A stretch of 38,306 nt of DNA, from positions 1 to 38,306 of the forward strand of contig CACGOO010000012.1 of assembly GCA_902574685.1 (NCBI GenBank), given 5' to 3'. This document shows positions 30,052 to 38,306 of the stretch, piece after piece. Numbering within the stretch: the first letter of the stretch is position 1; each line of letters starts with the position of its first letter. A program made the position numbers and the translations under genes. Under the pieces are notes generated by a model that searched no databases, was not told where the DNA came from, and saw only the letters and a program-made list of their open reading frames with translations. Origin of the DNA: an uncultured Pelagibacteraceae bacterium (lineage in GTDB: Bacteria; Pseudomonadota; Alphaproteobacteria; Pelagibacterales; Pelagibacteraceae).

Positions 30052-33000
30052 CTTGACCGACTAATTTTTTGTTTGATATAGGATTTTCTAACTTATCTAA
30101 CATTTCTTTTGGACAAACTTGGACGAAATTATTTATTTCATTTTCAAAATTCTCAACAATTTTATTCGAGATTGTTGAATTTGTTTCTATCGCATGCTCT
30201 TGAATTAATTTCCTTAGGTGCTCAATCCAAAATTTAGTTTCTGGAGTTTGCCAAACTACACTTTCAGGATTTACTTTTTTATCAAATTGATTTTCAGGGT
30301 CATAAATAAATGCCATACCTCCTGTCATGCCAGCTCCAAAATTATCGCCAATATCTCCTAATATAATAATGTTTCCACCTGTCATGTATTCACAACCATT
30401 TGAATCACAACCTTCTACTACTGCAGTTGCACCTGAATTTCTAACAGCAAATCTCTCTCCTGCTTGTCCTGCTGCTAATAATTTTCCTGAAGTAGCTCCA
30501 TACAAAACAGTATTTCCAATAATAGTATTTTCATTTGAAACAAGGTTGCTTTCATCTTGTAATTTAATCACAATAGTTCCACCTGATAATCCTTTGGCAA
30601 CATAATCATTTGCATCCCCTTTTAAAATTAGTTTTAATCCTTTAATGGCAAAAGCACCAAAGGATTGGCCTGCCGAACCTTTAAAATTTAATTCGATCGA
30701 ATTTTCATCAAGATTGTTATTTCCAAATTTTTTGTACAAATGATAAGAAATTCTAGTACCAACTGCTCTATCAGTATTTTGAATTTCAAATTCTTGATTT
30801 ATTTTTTCTTTTTTATCTATTTTGTCTTCTATTTCTGGCCATAATTTTTGATCTAAAGTATCTGGAACAGAATTAATTTCAGGTTTCTCACAATATCTTT
30901 TATTTTTTCCAGGATCTGCCTGAACAAAAAGAGGATTTAAGTCTAGATCATCCAAGTTTGGTGATCCTTTGCTTACTTGCCTTAGTAAGTCAGTTCTTCC
31001 AATTACTTCATTTAAAGATTTGAATCCAAGATCAGCAAGTATTTCTCTTACTTCCTTTGCTATAAATGTAAAAAGGTTTACTACTTTTTCAGGAGTTCCT
31101 GTAAATTTCTCTCTTAATTTATCATCTTGTGTGCAAACACCCACCGGACATGTATTTGAATGACATTGTCTGACCATTATACATCCCATTGCGACTAAAG
31201 CAGTTGTTGCTACGCCAAATTCTTCTGCTCCCATCATGGCTGCAATTACAACATCTCTTCCTGTTTTTATTCCACCGTCAGTTCTAAGCGTCACTTGATG
31301 TCTTAAGTTATTTAAAGTCAATACCTGATTTGCTTCTGTTAATCCCATCTCCCAAGGAACTCCAACATATTTAACGCTTGTCTGTGGAGTTGCTCCTGTA
31401 CCTCCTGAGTGCCCTGAGATTAAAATTATGTCTGCTTTAGCTTTTGCAACTCCAGCAGCTATCGTTCCAATTCCTGATGAAGCAACTAATTTAACTCCAA
31501 CCCTAGCCTTAGGATTTATTTGTTTTAAATCATAAATTAATTGAGCTAGATCTTCTATTGAGTAAATATCATGATGTGGTGGAGGTGATATTAAAGTAAC
31601 TCCTGGCGTTGAGTGTCTCAATCTCGCAATTTCATCCGTGACTTTAAAACCTGGTAATTGTCCACCTTCACCTGGTTTAGCGCCTTGTGCAATTTTGATT
31701 TCAATCTCATTACAATTATTTAAGTAATTAATTGTTACTCCAAATCTAGCTGATGCAATTTGTTTAACCCTTGAATTTGCACTATCTCCATTCTCCATAA
31801 TCTTAAATCTTTTTTCATCTTCTCCACCTTCACCACTACAAGATGCGCCTTTAATTCTGTTCATACCAACAGCAAGAGTTTCATGTGCTTCTTTAGATAA
31901 AGCTCCATGAGACATACTTCCACTTCCAAACCTTTTTAATATATTAGATGCAGGCTCAACATTAGATATATCGATAGGATTTTTAGATTTAAAATCTACT
32001 AAATCTCTTAAACTTATTGGATTTAGATTGTAAATACCTTTTGTGTATTTTTTATATATTTCATAAGATCCTTGTCCAACAGCAGTTTGCAGTAAATGAA
32101 TTAGTTTGCCTTGATACTGATGTGTTTCACCATTTTTTCTATATCTGTAAATACCTCCAATTGGTAAAATATTTGAATTATTGAAAAATGCTTCTTCGTG
32201 TATAGTTCTAATTTTCTTTTCTATTCCTTTTAAACCAATTCCAGAAATCTTCGATAACATTCCAGGAAAGTAATCTTTCACTATTGTTCTGCTTAGTCCC
32301 ACAGTTTCAAAATTACATCCACCTCTGTAAGAACTTAAAACAGAAATTCCCATTTTAGACATTATTTTAAGAAGACCGAGATTGACTGATTTAATGTATC
32401 TTGAAACACATTCATCAAAAGTGAAATTTCCAAATAATTTCTTAGAATGTCTTTGATATAAGCTATCAAAAGCTAAATAAGGGTTCACTGTAGTAGCACC
32501 AACACCAATTAATGTTGCAAAAGAGTGAGTATCTAAAGCATCTCCAGTTTGAACATTAATAGAAACATAACCTCTTAAACCTAATTTAACTAAGTGTGTA
32601 TTTATTGCCCCTATACATAAAAGCATCGGCATTGGCATTTTATTTTCTGAAATATTTTTATCTGATAATATTATCTGTTTAATTCCTTCTCTAACAGCTT
32701 GTTCAGATTTAACTTTGAGTAAATTTATTGATGTCTCTAAATCATCATTCTTGCTGAATGTACAATCTAAAACTTTATTATTATTTCCAAAAAATTTCAA
32801 AAATTTTTCAAATTGTGCATTTGATAATATCGGGCTATTTAAGACATAAATATTGTCTTTAGTTAATTTACTAAAATCTAAAATATTACCAAGGTTTCCA
32901 AATCTTGTCTTTAAACTCATAACTTTATTTTCTCTAAGAGAGTCAATTGGTGGATTTGTAACCTGACTAAAGTTTTGTCTAAAGTAATGATATAGAGGTC

Positions 33001-34540
33001 TATATTTGTCAGATAAAACTGCTAAAGGCGTGTCATCACCCATTGAGCCTGTTGCTTCTTTAGCATCTTCTGCCATTGGATGAAGAATTAATTCTAAGTC
33101 TTCTATGCTATATCCAAAACAATGTTGAAAATTCCTCAAACTTTGGCCTTCTAGCTCTACTTTTTCAGTTTCTGCCTCTAATTTTTTATCAAGATCAATA
33201 ATCTGATTATTGTAATGCTTATATTCTTTTGAAAGGTAGTTTTTTATTTCATCGTTTGAATATACTTTGCCTTTTTCTATTCTTACTCCTAATATTTCTC
33301 CAGGTCCTAATCTTCCTTTGGATACAATTTTTTTCTCATTTAAATCTATCATTCCTGTTTCACTTCCTGCAAAAAGAAGTTTGTCTCTTGTCACTGTATA
33401 TCTAAGTGGTCTTAATCCATTTCTGTCAGTTGCAACAATCACCCATTCATTATCTGTTGCAGCTATAGCAGCTGGCCCGTCCCAAGGCTCCATGGTACTA
33501 TTTAAAAAATTGAATAGTTGTTGATGATCTTTTTTTAATACCTTATTTTTTTTTGACCAAGCGTCTGGTATTAACATTAATTTTGCTAGAGGAGCAGGCT
33601 GTCCAGAAATATTTAATAACTCAAAAACATTATCTAATGATGCAGAGTCAGAATTTCCAGCTGGTATTACAGGCTTAAGGTTCTCTATATCTTCGAAAAC
33701 TGGACTAAACATCTCTTCTTCGTGAACCTTCATCCAATTAACATTTCCTTTAAGGGTATTTATTTCACCATTATGCGCTATAGATCTAAAAGGTTGAGCT
33801 AAGTCCCAACTAGGCGCAGTATTGGTTGAAAATCTTTGATGAAATATTGCATACCTAGATATAAATCTTTCATCTTTTAAGTCAGTATAAAAATCTGACA
33901 AAGCTTCTGCTAAAAACATTCCTTTATAAATGATAGATTTAGAACTAAATGAACATATATAAAAATTATTTAATTGATTATTGAGAGCTTCTTTTTCAAT
34001 TACTCTTCTAGTTTCATACAATTTTTGTTCCAGAGATTTATTGACAACTTTTTTGTCATTGTATGTGAACAATACTTGAGTAATTTCAGGTCTTGTTTGT
34101 TCAGCTTTTTCTCCTAAGACAGAGGGATCAACAGGAACTTGTCTCCAGCCATAGATACTAAAATTTCTCTTTGTTAGTTCACTTTCAACAATAGTTCTAC
34201 ATTGCTCTTGAGCGCTATAATCATTTCTTGGTAAGAAAATCATACCCACACATAGTTCGGAATTATCATGTTTATGACCAGTGACTTCAATTTTTTCCTC
34301 AAAGAAATCTTTAGGAATTTCAATATGAATTCCAGCACCATCTCCTGTTTTTCCGTCTGCATCGATTGCACCCCTATGCCAAACAGCTTTTAAGGCATCG
34401 ATTCCATATTCTACCACTTTTCTTGATTTTAGACCTTCGGTGGATGCTACTAAACCTACACCACATGCATCATGTTCCATTTCTTCCGAGTAAACATGAT
34501 TACTTTTTAAAATTTTTAAATTTTTATTTCTTAATTTCAT
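30044..34540 (-). CDS. gltB: Glutamate synthase (NADPH) large subunit
   Basis: Large subunit of GOGAT, making glutamate from glutamine and 2-oxoglutarate. The 1498-residue length is typical. An N-terminal glutaminase (class II amidotransferase) domain has its nucleophile at C26 in HDACGVGLVAS, implying removal of a 25-residue propeptide. The central and FMN synthase domains show RFGSGSMSHGALSKEAHE, GAKPGEGGQLPG, SPPPHHDIYSIEDLAQLI and the 3Fe-4S cysteines in CHSNTCPVGVC (about 1125). A C-terminal glycine-rich beta-helix (GXXGXXXG repeats: GNTVLYGATSGKLLAAGQAG, GGMAFIYD) completes it. It overlaps gltD by one base. Confidence 0.98.
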   Translation of the reverse strand: MKLRNKNLKILKSNHVYSEEMEHDACGVGLVASTEGLKSRKVVEYGIDALKAVWHRGAIDADGKTGDGAGIHIEIPKDFFEEKIEVTGHKHDNSELCVGMIFLPRNDYSAQEQCRTIVESELTKRNFSIYGWRQVPVDPSVLGEKAEQTRPEITQVLFTYNDKKVVNKSLEQKLYETRRVIEKEALNNQLNNFYICSFSSKSIIYKGMFLAEALSDFYTDLKDERFISRYAIFHQRFSTNTAPSWDLAQPFRSIAHNGEINTLKGNVNWMKVHEEEMFSPVFEDIENLKPVIPAGNSDSASLDNVFELLNISGQPAPLAKLMLIPDAWSKKNKVLKKDHQQLFNFLNSTMEPWDGPAAIAATDNEWVIVATDRNGLRPLRYTVTRDKLLFAGSETGMIDLNEKKIVSKGRLGPGEILGVRIEKGKVYSNDEIKNYLSKEYKHYNNQIIDLDKKLEAETEKVELEGQSLRNFQHCFGYSIEDLELILHPMAEDAKEATGSMGDDTPLAVLSDKYRPLYHYFRQNFSQVTNPPIDSLRENKVMSLKTRFGNLGNILDFSKLTKDNIYVLNSPILSNAQFEKFLKFFGNNNKVLDCTFSKNDDLETSINLLKVKSEQAVREGIKQIILSDKNISENKMPMPMLLCIGAINTHLVKLGLRGYVSINVQTGDALDTHSFATLIGVGATTVNPYLAFDSLYQRHSKKLFGNFTFDECVSRYIKSVNLGLLKIMSKMGISVLSSYRGGCNFETVGLSRTIVKDYFPGMLSKISGIGLKGIEKKIRTIHEEAFFNNSNILPIGGIYRYRKNGETHQYQGKLIHLLQTAVGQGSYEIYKKYTKGIYNLNPISLRDLVDFKSKNPIDISNVEPASNILKRFGSGSMSHGALSKEAHETLAVGMNRIKGASCSGEGGEDEKRFKIMENGDSANSRVKQIASARFGVTINYLNNCNEIEIKIAQGAKPGEGGQLPGFKVTDEIARLRHSTPGVTLISPPPHHDIYSIEDLAQLIYDLKQINPKARVGVKLVASSGIGTIAAGVAKAKADIILISGHSGGTGATPQTSVKYVGVPWEMGLTEANQVLTLNNLRHQVTLRTDGGIKTGRDVVIAAMMGAEEFGVATTALVAMGCIMVRQCHSNTCPVGVCTQDDKLREKFTGTPEKVVNLFTFIAKEVREILADLGFKSLNEVIGRTDLLRQVSKGSPNLDDLDLNPLFVQADPGKNKRYCEKPEINSVPDTLDQKLWPEIEDKIDKKEKINQEFEIQNTDRAVGTRISYHLYKKFGNNNLDENSIELNFKGSAGQSFGAFAIKGLKLILKGDANDYVAKGLSGGTIVIKLQDESNLVSNENTIIGNTVLYGATSGKLLAAGQAGERFAVRNSGATAVVEGCDSNGCEYMTGGNIIILGDIGDNFGAGMTGGMAFIYDPENQFDKKVNPESVVWQTPETKFWIEHLRKLIQEHAIETNSTISNKIVENFENEINNFVQVCPKEMLDKLENPISNKKLVGQAS

Positions 34541-35973
34541 TAAGCAACTCTAAGTTTTTGTTTACTTTGTAAATAATTATCAATTGATGTTGCGGCGTCT
34601 CTTCCGTCTTTTATACCCCAAACCACTAAAGATGCTCCACGAACTATATCTCCGGCTGCAAAAACTCCCTCTATACTAGTTTCCATTGTATCGAAATCTG
34701 CTTTTATTGTTCCCCATCTTGATACTTGTAATTTTTCCTCATTAAATAATTTTGGAAGATCTTCTGGATCAAATCCAAGTGCTTTGATTACAAGATCAGC
34801 TTTAATTTCAAAATCTGAATTTTCTTCCACAACTGGTTTTCTTCTACCGCTATCATCTGGCTCACCCAATTTCATTTTGTTAACAACTACACTTTCAATT
34901 TTATTTGTTCCCTTAAACTCTTTAGGGCTTGTTAACCAAATGAATTCAACACCTTCTTCTTCTGCATTGCCAACTTCTCTTGCTGATCCTGGCATATTTT
35001 CTCTATCTCTTCTATATAAACATTTTACAGATTTAGCATTCTGTCTCACTGAAGTCCTTAAGCAGTCCATTGCTGTATCTCCACCTCCAATTACTACAAC
35101 ATCTTTGCCTTCAGCATTTAAAGTTCCGTTATCAAATAACTCAACTTTATCACCTAGTCCTTTTTTATTTGATGCTGTCAAAAATTCCATGGCAGGGAAA
35201 ATATTGCTCAAATCATTACCAGGTAGATTAACCTCTCTAGCTTTATAAACTCCTGTAGCTATTAAAATTGCATCATGTTTTTCTCTTAACTCCGTCAAGC
35301 TGGAATCTTTTCCAACTTCAAAGTTTAAAACAAATTTAATTCCGCTTTCTTCCAAAAGTTTTATTCTTCTTTGAACAACATGCTTTTCTAATTTAAATCC
35401 TGGGATACCATATATTAGTAGCCCTCCAGCTCTGTCATAACGATCATATATAGTTACCTTGTATCCTTTTTTTCTGAGTTGTTCTCCACAAGCAAGTCCA
35501 GCAGGACCAGAACCTACAATTCCTACACTCTCATTTTTTTCACTATTTATTTCTATTGGTTTAACCCAACCATTTTCCCATGCTTTCTCTGTGATATATT
35601 TTTCTATTGATCCAATAGTTACTGTTCCATGACCCGATTGCTCTATTACACAATTTCCTTCACACAGCCTATCCTGGGGGCAAATTCTTCCACAAACTTC
35701 TGGCATGTTGTTTGTGCTTTGTGATAATTGATAAGCTTCCTCATATCTTCCCTCAGCAGTTAGTTTAAGCCAATCTGGTATATTATTACTTAATGGACAA
35801 TGAACTTGGCAAAATGGTACTCCACATTGGGAACATCTGCTTGACTGCTGAACAGCTCTATCTTTTAGAAATTCTTGATATATTTCATCAAAATCCTCTT
35901 TTCGGTCTGATATATCTCTTTTAGGTGGATTTTGTTGACCTATATCAACAAACTTAAGCATTTTTTCTGACAT
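34540..35973 (-). CDS. gltD: Glutamate synthase (NADPH) small subunit
   Basis: Electron-transfer subunit of GOGAT, passing electrons from NADPH through FAD and 4Fe-4S clusters to GltB. The 477 residues carry the N-terminal cysteines C47, C50, C55 and C59 (RCSQCGVPFCQVHCP) and C94, C98, C104 and C108 (CGRICPQDRLCEGNC), an FAD-binding GSGPAGLACGEQL (about 152), a second dinucleotide fold with VVIGGGDTAMDC, and the C-terminal GVFAAGDIVRGASLVVW. Gene order gltD-gltB with a one-base overlap ensures coupled synthesis of the two subunits. Confidence 0.98.
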   Translation of the reverse strand: MSEKMLKFVDIGQQNPPKRDISDRKEDFDEIYQEFLKDRAVQQSSRCSQCGVPFCQVHCPLSNNIPDWLKLTAEGRYEEAYQLSQSTNNMPEVCGRICPQDRLCEGNCVIEQSGHGTVTIGSIEKYITEKAWENGWVKPIEINSEKNESVGIVGSGPAGLACGEQLRKKGYKVTIYDRYDRAGGLLIYGIPGFKLEKHVVQRRIKLLEESGIKFVLNFEVGKDSSLTELREKHDAILIATGVYKAREVNLPGNDLSNIFPAMEFLTASNKKGLGDKVELFDNGTLNAEGKDVVVIGGGDTAMDCLRTSVRQNAKSVKCLYRRDRENMPGSAREVGNAEEEGVEFIWLTSPKEFKGTNKIESVVVNKMKLGEPDDSGRRKPVVEENSDFEIKADLVIKALGFDPEDLPKLFNEEKLQVSRWGTIKADFDTMETSIEGVFAAGDIVRGASLVVWGIKDGRDAATSIDNYLQSKQKLRVA

Positions 35974-35984
35974 GGTGGACGCTG

Positions 35985-36014
35985 TATATACGATAAAAAT
36001 TTAATAATAAACAA
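35985..36014 (-). promoter_or_regulatory. Candidate promoter for gltD-gltB
   Basis: On the minus strand TTGTTT (36009-36014) and TATATA (35985-35990) are separated by 18 bases, ending 12 bases before the gltD ATG. This would leave a very short leader, consistent with the absence of a Shine-Dalgarno. Only the positions support it. Confidence 0.3.
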
Positions 36015-36151
36015 TTACAAGGTCATAAATATTGACTAATATTCCACAAAACTTAAGTAAATCAGCGGTTTTTTCTTATTATGCATAGATGATATGCAAA
36101 TATGTAATTGCTTTAATTTGGTTACAATTTCATTATGAAGTATCGGATCTA

Positions 36152-36919
36152 ATGATTTCAAAATATTTAGAGACGCTAATTTTATCAATTATTCAAGGAA
36201 TATCTGAGTTTATTCCAGTTAGCTCGTCTGCACATCTTTTAATTATATCAAGATTGAGTGACTTCAATGTTAGCAACCTACAATTAGATATTAGTATGCA
36301 TTTAGGTTCTTTGTTAGCAATTATTTTATTTTTTAGAAAAGAGTTAATTAATATCATTAATAATAAAAATATATTTCTACTAATAATTCTTGGGTCTATA
36401 CCATTAGTTATTATTGGATATATTTTTTACTCCACAAATTTAATTGATCAATTTAGAAACTTAAAAGTTGTCGCTTGGACAACTTTAATTTTTGGAGTTT
36501 TATTATACTTTTCAGATAAATTTGAATTGAAAAATAAAATTTCTTCTGAATTAAATATTAAAAGTATTATTATAATAGGATTATTTCAGATTTTAGCTAT
36601 TATTCCAGGAGTCAGTAGATCAGGGATAGTAATTACAGCTTCAAGATTTTTAAAATTTGATAGAGTTGAGTCATCAAAGATAGCTTTTTATTTGTCTATT
36701 CCAGCTTTAGCAGGTGCAAGTGTTTTGGGATTTAAAGATGTTGTTAATGACCAAATAAATTTTGATACTATATTTATTTTTTCTACTTTAGCTTCATTTT
36801 TATTTTCTTACTTTACAATTAAATATTTTCTTATTTATGTAAAAATGTTTAGTTTGAGTTTTTTTGTTATTTATAGAATAGTTTTAAGTATTATTCTTTT
36901 CACAATTATTTACTTATAA
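36152..36919 (+). CDS. uppP: Undecaprenyl-diphosphatase (UppP/BacA)
   Basis: An integral membrane phosphatase recycling undecaprenyl pyrophosphate, the lipid carrier of cell-wall and polysaccharide synthesis; it also gives low-level bacitracin resistance. Both signature motifs are present: GISEFIPVSSSAHL beginning at residue 16, and PGVSRSGIVITASRF beginning near 152, with 7-8 membrane segments over 255 residues. An in-frame ATG at 36089 would add 21 residues (MICKYVIALIWLQFHYEVSDL); I chose the ATG at 36152 because the family begins just before the first signature. The 3' end overlaps the EamA gene by 10 bases on the opposite strand. Confidence 0.95.
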   Translation: MISKYLETLILSIIQGISEFIPVSSSAHLLIISRLSDFNVSNLQLDISMHLGSLLAIILFFRKELINIINNKNIFLLIILGSIPLVIIGYIFYSTNLIDQFRNLKVVAWTTLIFGVLLYFSDKFELKNKISSELNIKSIIIIGLFQILAIIPGVSRSGIVITASRFLKFDRVESSKIAFYLSIPALAGASVLGFKDVVNDQINFDTIFIFSTLASFLFSYFTIKYFLIYVKMFSLSFFVIYRIVLSIILFTIIYL

Positions 36920-37800
36920 TTTTTTGACGTTGGAGCAACTTGAGAAAATATTACAGCAATTAGAATTAATACACATCCTATAATATTATTTATGTTAAGA
37001 ACTTGACTTAAAATAATCCATCCAGCGATTGTTGCAAACACACCTTCAAGAGAGTAGATTATTGCTGCAGGAGCTTCTTCAATATTTTTTTGTGCAAACA
37101 TTTGTAAAGTAAAAGCAATTCCTCCGGATAAGACGCCTGCATATAATATTGAGCTATACTCAGTTAAAATTTTTGTAATAACTATTTCTTCTAAAAAAAA
37201 AGCAAATATAAGAGATAAAACAAAAACAAGAGCTGCTTGTAATGCTGCATAAAAAATTGGTATATTAAATTTCTCCATAAATTTCCCGGCAAAAATTATA
37301 TGTAAAGCCCAAAATAGTGAGCATAGAATAACTAAAGCATCACCTATCATAATTTCTGAGTTCGAAAAATCACTTAAAAGGTATACACCTATTATACATA
37401 ATCCAATTGAAGGCCAAAGACTCCAATGGACTTTAATAGAATATATAAAAAATAACAAAATTGGGACTAATGGAACATAAAAAACTGTAAAAAAAGCAGC
37501 GTTAGCAATATTCGTGTATTGTAACGCGGCTTGCTGCAAGTAGGTGCCCAAAAATAATGATATACCCATTAAAAATAAATATTTTAAAAATAATTTTTTA
37601 TTAGAATTGATTTCATAATTAATTTTTTTTCTCTCTAAAATTAAAGCAATGGGTAGGACTGTGAGAAAACCAACAAAAAATCTAGATGCATTGAATGTTA
37701 ATGGACCAATATTGTCCATTCCTGTGTCTTGAGCAATAAAAGCAGTACCCCAAATAAATGTTGTTATCAAAGCGCATATAAGCGATGTAGTTTTGGACAT
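36910..37800 (-). CDS. EamA-family (DMT) transporter
   Basis: A 296-residue membrane protein with about ten membrane segments arranged as two EamA repeats (about 5-140 and 150-290). The first repeat opens ITTFIWGTAFIAQDTGMDNI and continues FNASRFFVGFLTVLPIAL; the second has GDALVILCSLFWALHIIFAG and LEGVFATIAGWIILSQVL, both characteristic of drug/metabolite exporters. Members export amino acids, nucleosides or other metabolites; this sequence does not reveal the substrate. It follows the dioxygenase gene by 14 bases and may share its transcript, hinting at a joint role in handling a quaternary amine or amino acid, though that is speculative. Confidence 0.9.
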   Translation of the reverse strand: MSKTTSLICALITTFIWGTAFIAQDTGMDNIGPLTFNASRFFVGFLTVLPIALILERKKINYEINSNKKLFLKYLFLMGISLFLGTYLQQAALQYTNIANAAFFTVFYVPLVPILLFFIYSIKVHWSLWPSIGLCIIGVYLLSDFSNSEIMIGDALVILCSLFWALHIIFAGKFMEKFNIPIFYAALQAALVFVLSLIFAFFLEEIVITKILTEYSSILYAGVLSGGIAFTLQMFAQKNIEEAPAAIIYSLEGVFATIAGWIILSQVLNINNIIGCVLILIAVIFSQVAPTSKNYK

Positions 37801-37814
37801 TAATTTAATTAAAC

Positions 37815-38306
37815 TTAAATAATATTATTCATTCTACAACAGCTATCAAAATCCTCTTTATTGATATAACAACCAGCCATTTTTCTTATACCTGAAAACG
37901 CGCCTCTACCATGCATTACTCTCCAATTATTAAAAATTAGTAATTCACCAGGTTTTAAAATATGCCTCCACTGATATTGCTTTTGGTTTGCCATCGTATC
38001 AAATACTTTAATTGCTTTATAAAAATTAATTGTTTTCTGATTAGTTTCTCTGAAAGGCGCTCTATCGTAATTATTAAAACTAATTTGATCAAAATTATTT
38101 TTTTCATTTAATTTTATTATTGGTCTTTTTGCTTCAAGGCAAACACCATCCCCAATATAAGAACCTTTAACTTTTGTAGTTGTTAAAGTTTTAAAATGTT
38201 TTTTATATTTTTGTTTAATTTCACTTGCCAATTTAAATCCATCTACCATTATAGAATCTCCACCTTTAGCTTCATACTTACAACAAAGTAGTAATTGTAA
38301 ACCAGG
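37815..38306 (-). CDS. Gamma-butyrobetaine hydroxylase-like Fe(II)/2-oxoglutarate dioxygenase (partial)
   Basis: The frame is open to the window edge: 19 codons precede the first internal ATG (38249) and they read PGLQLLLCCKYEAKGGDSIM, which matches the family interior, so the N-terminus lies outside the window. The 163 visible residues hold the C-terminal half of a TauD/BBOX-type enzyme: GGDSIMVDGF, the iron-ligand histidine in NNWRVMHGRGAFSG, and the following arginine (GIRKMAGCYINKED) that binds 2-oxoglutarate. These match gamma-butyrobetaine/trimethyllysine hydroxylases, which act in carnitine metabolism; a related TauD-family substrate is possible. The HxD half of the iron site is not in view. 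Confidence 0.8.
   Translation of the reverse strand, partial: PGLQLLLCCKYEAKGGDSIMVDGFKLASEIKQKYKKHFKTLTTTKVKGSYIGDGVCLEAKRPIIKLNEKNNFDQISFNNYDRAPFRETNQKTINFYKAIKVFDTMANQKQYQWRHILKPGELLIFNNWRVMHGRGAFSGIRKMAGCYINKEDFDSCCRMNNII

Noticed and set aside
34784..35248. 154-codon open frame antisense to gltD
   Set aside because: The opposite strand encodes conserved GltD motifs throughout; the product has no recognisable family.
36082..36098. TGCAT...ATGCA inverted repeat in the gltD-uppP gap
   Set aside because: Arms are only five bases with a seven-base spacer in AT-rich DNA; chance occurrence is likely.
36089..36151. Earlier ATG giving UppP 21 extra residues
   Set aside because: The extension precedes the family's usual start and is not needed for any motif. 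It cannot be excluded absolutely.

Overview
The window is a compact, very AT-rich, gene-dense stretch of bacterial chromosome: 35 protein genes (two cut by the window edges) and one tRNA. No stretch of 300 bases lacks a gene. Many genes abut or overlap by a few bases, and recognisable Shine-Dalgarno sequences are scarce. Gene content and order are alphaproteobacterial: yidD-yidC-argB-nucleotidase-dapD-dapE, def-fmt-truA, bolA next to a J protein-cobS-cobT cluster, and a RegB-type redox kinase. With the strong A/T bias this suggests a streamlined free-living marine alphaproteobacterium such as SAR11 (Pelagibacterales) or a similar low-GC lineage (HIMB59/AEGEAN-169-like). That placement is inference; no 16S gene is present.

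Layout. 1-6805 (+): membrane protein insertion (yidD, yidC), arginine synthesis (argB), a HAD nucleotidase, lysine/peptidoglycan precursor synthesis (dapD, dapE), then a histone-deacetylase-family amidohydrolase and a small SET-domain protein. 6795-10833 (-): a tiny membrane protein, an unrecognised exported 579-residue protein, def, fmt and truA. 10930-12544 (+): aroK-aroB. 12524-12784 (-): bolA. 12805-16086 (+): J-domain protein, cobS, cobT. 16078-29247 (-): a long same-strand run, read from high to low coordinates as glycosyltransferase, thrS, infC, rpmI, rplT, pheS, pheT, lepA, tRNA-Ser(GGA), gyrB, regB-like kinase. 29290-30051 (+): alpha/beta hydrolase. 30044-35973 (-): gltD-gltB glutamate synthase. 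36152-36919 (+): uppP. 36910-38306 (-): an EamA transporter and the C-terminal part of a gamma-butyrobetaine-hydroxylase-like dioxygenase.

Most of the window is housekeeping: initiation and charging of translation (fmt, def, infC, thrS, pheST, lepA, ribosomal proteins L20 and L35, tRNA-Ser), amino-acid and cell-wall precursors (argB, dapDE, aroKB, gltBD, uppP), and topology (gyrB). The less ordinary parts are the HDAC-family/SET-domain gene pair at the dapE/truA junction; the J protein-CobS-CobT cassette with no CobN or other cobalamin gene in view; a RegB-like kinase that keeps the quinone motif and redox cysteine but has no regulator beside it; a GyrB lacking the insert typical of proteobacterial GyrB; and a 46-codon membrane ORF ahead of the exported unknown. 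I saw no mobile element, CRISPR array, rRNA or convincing riboswitch.
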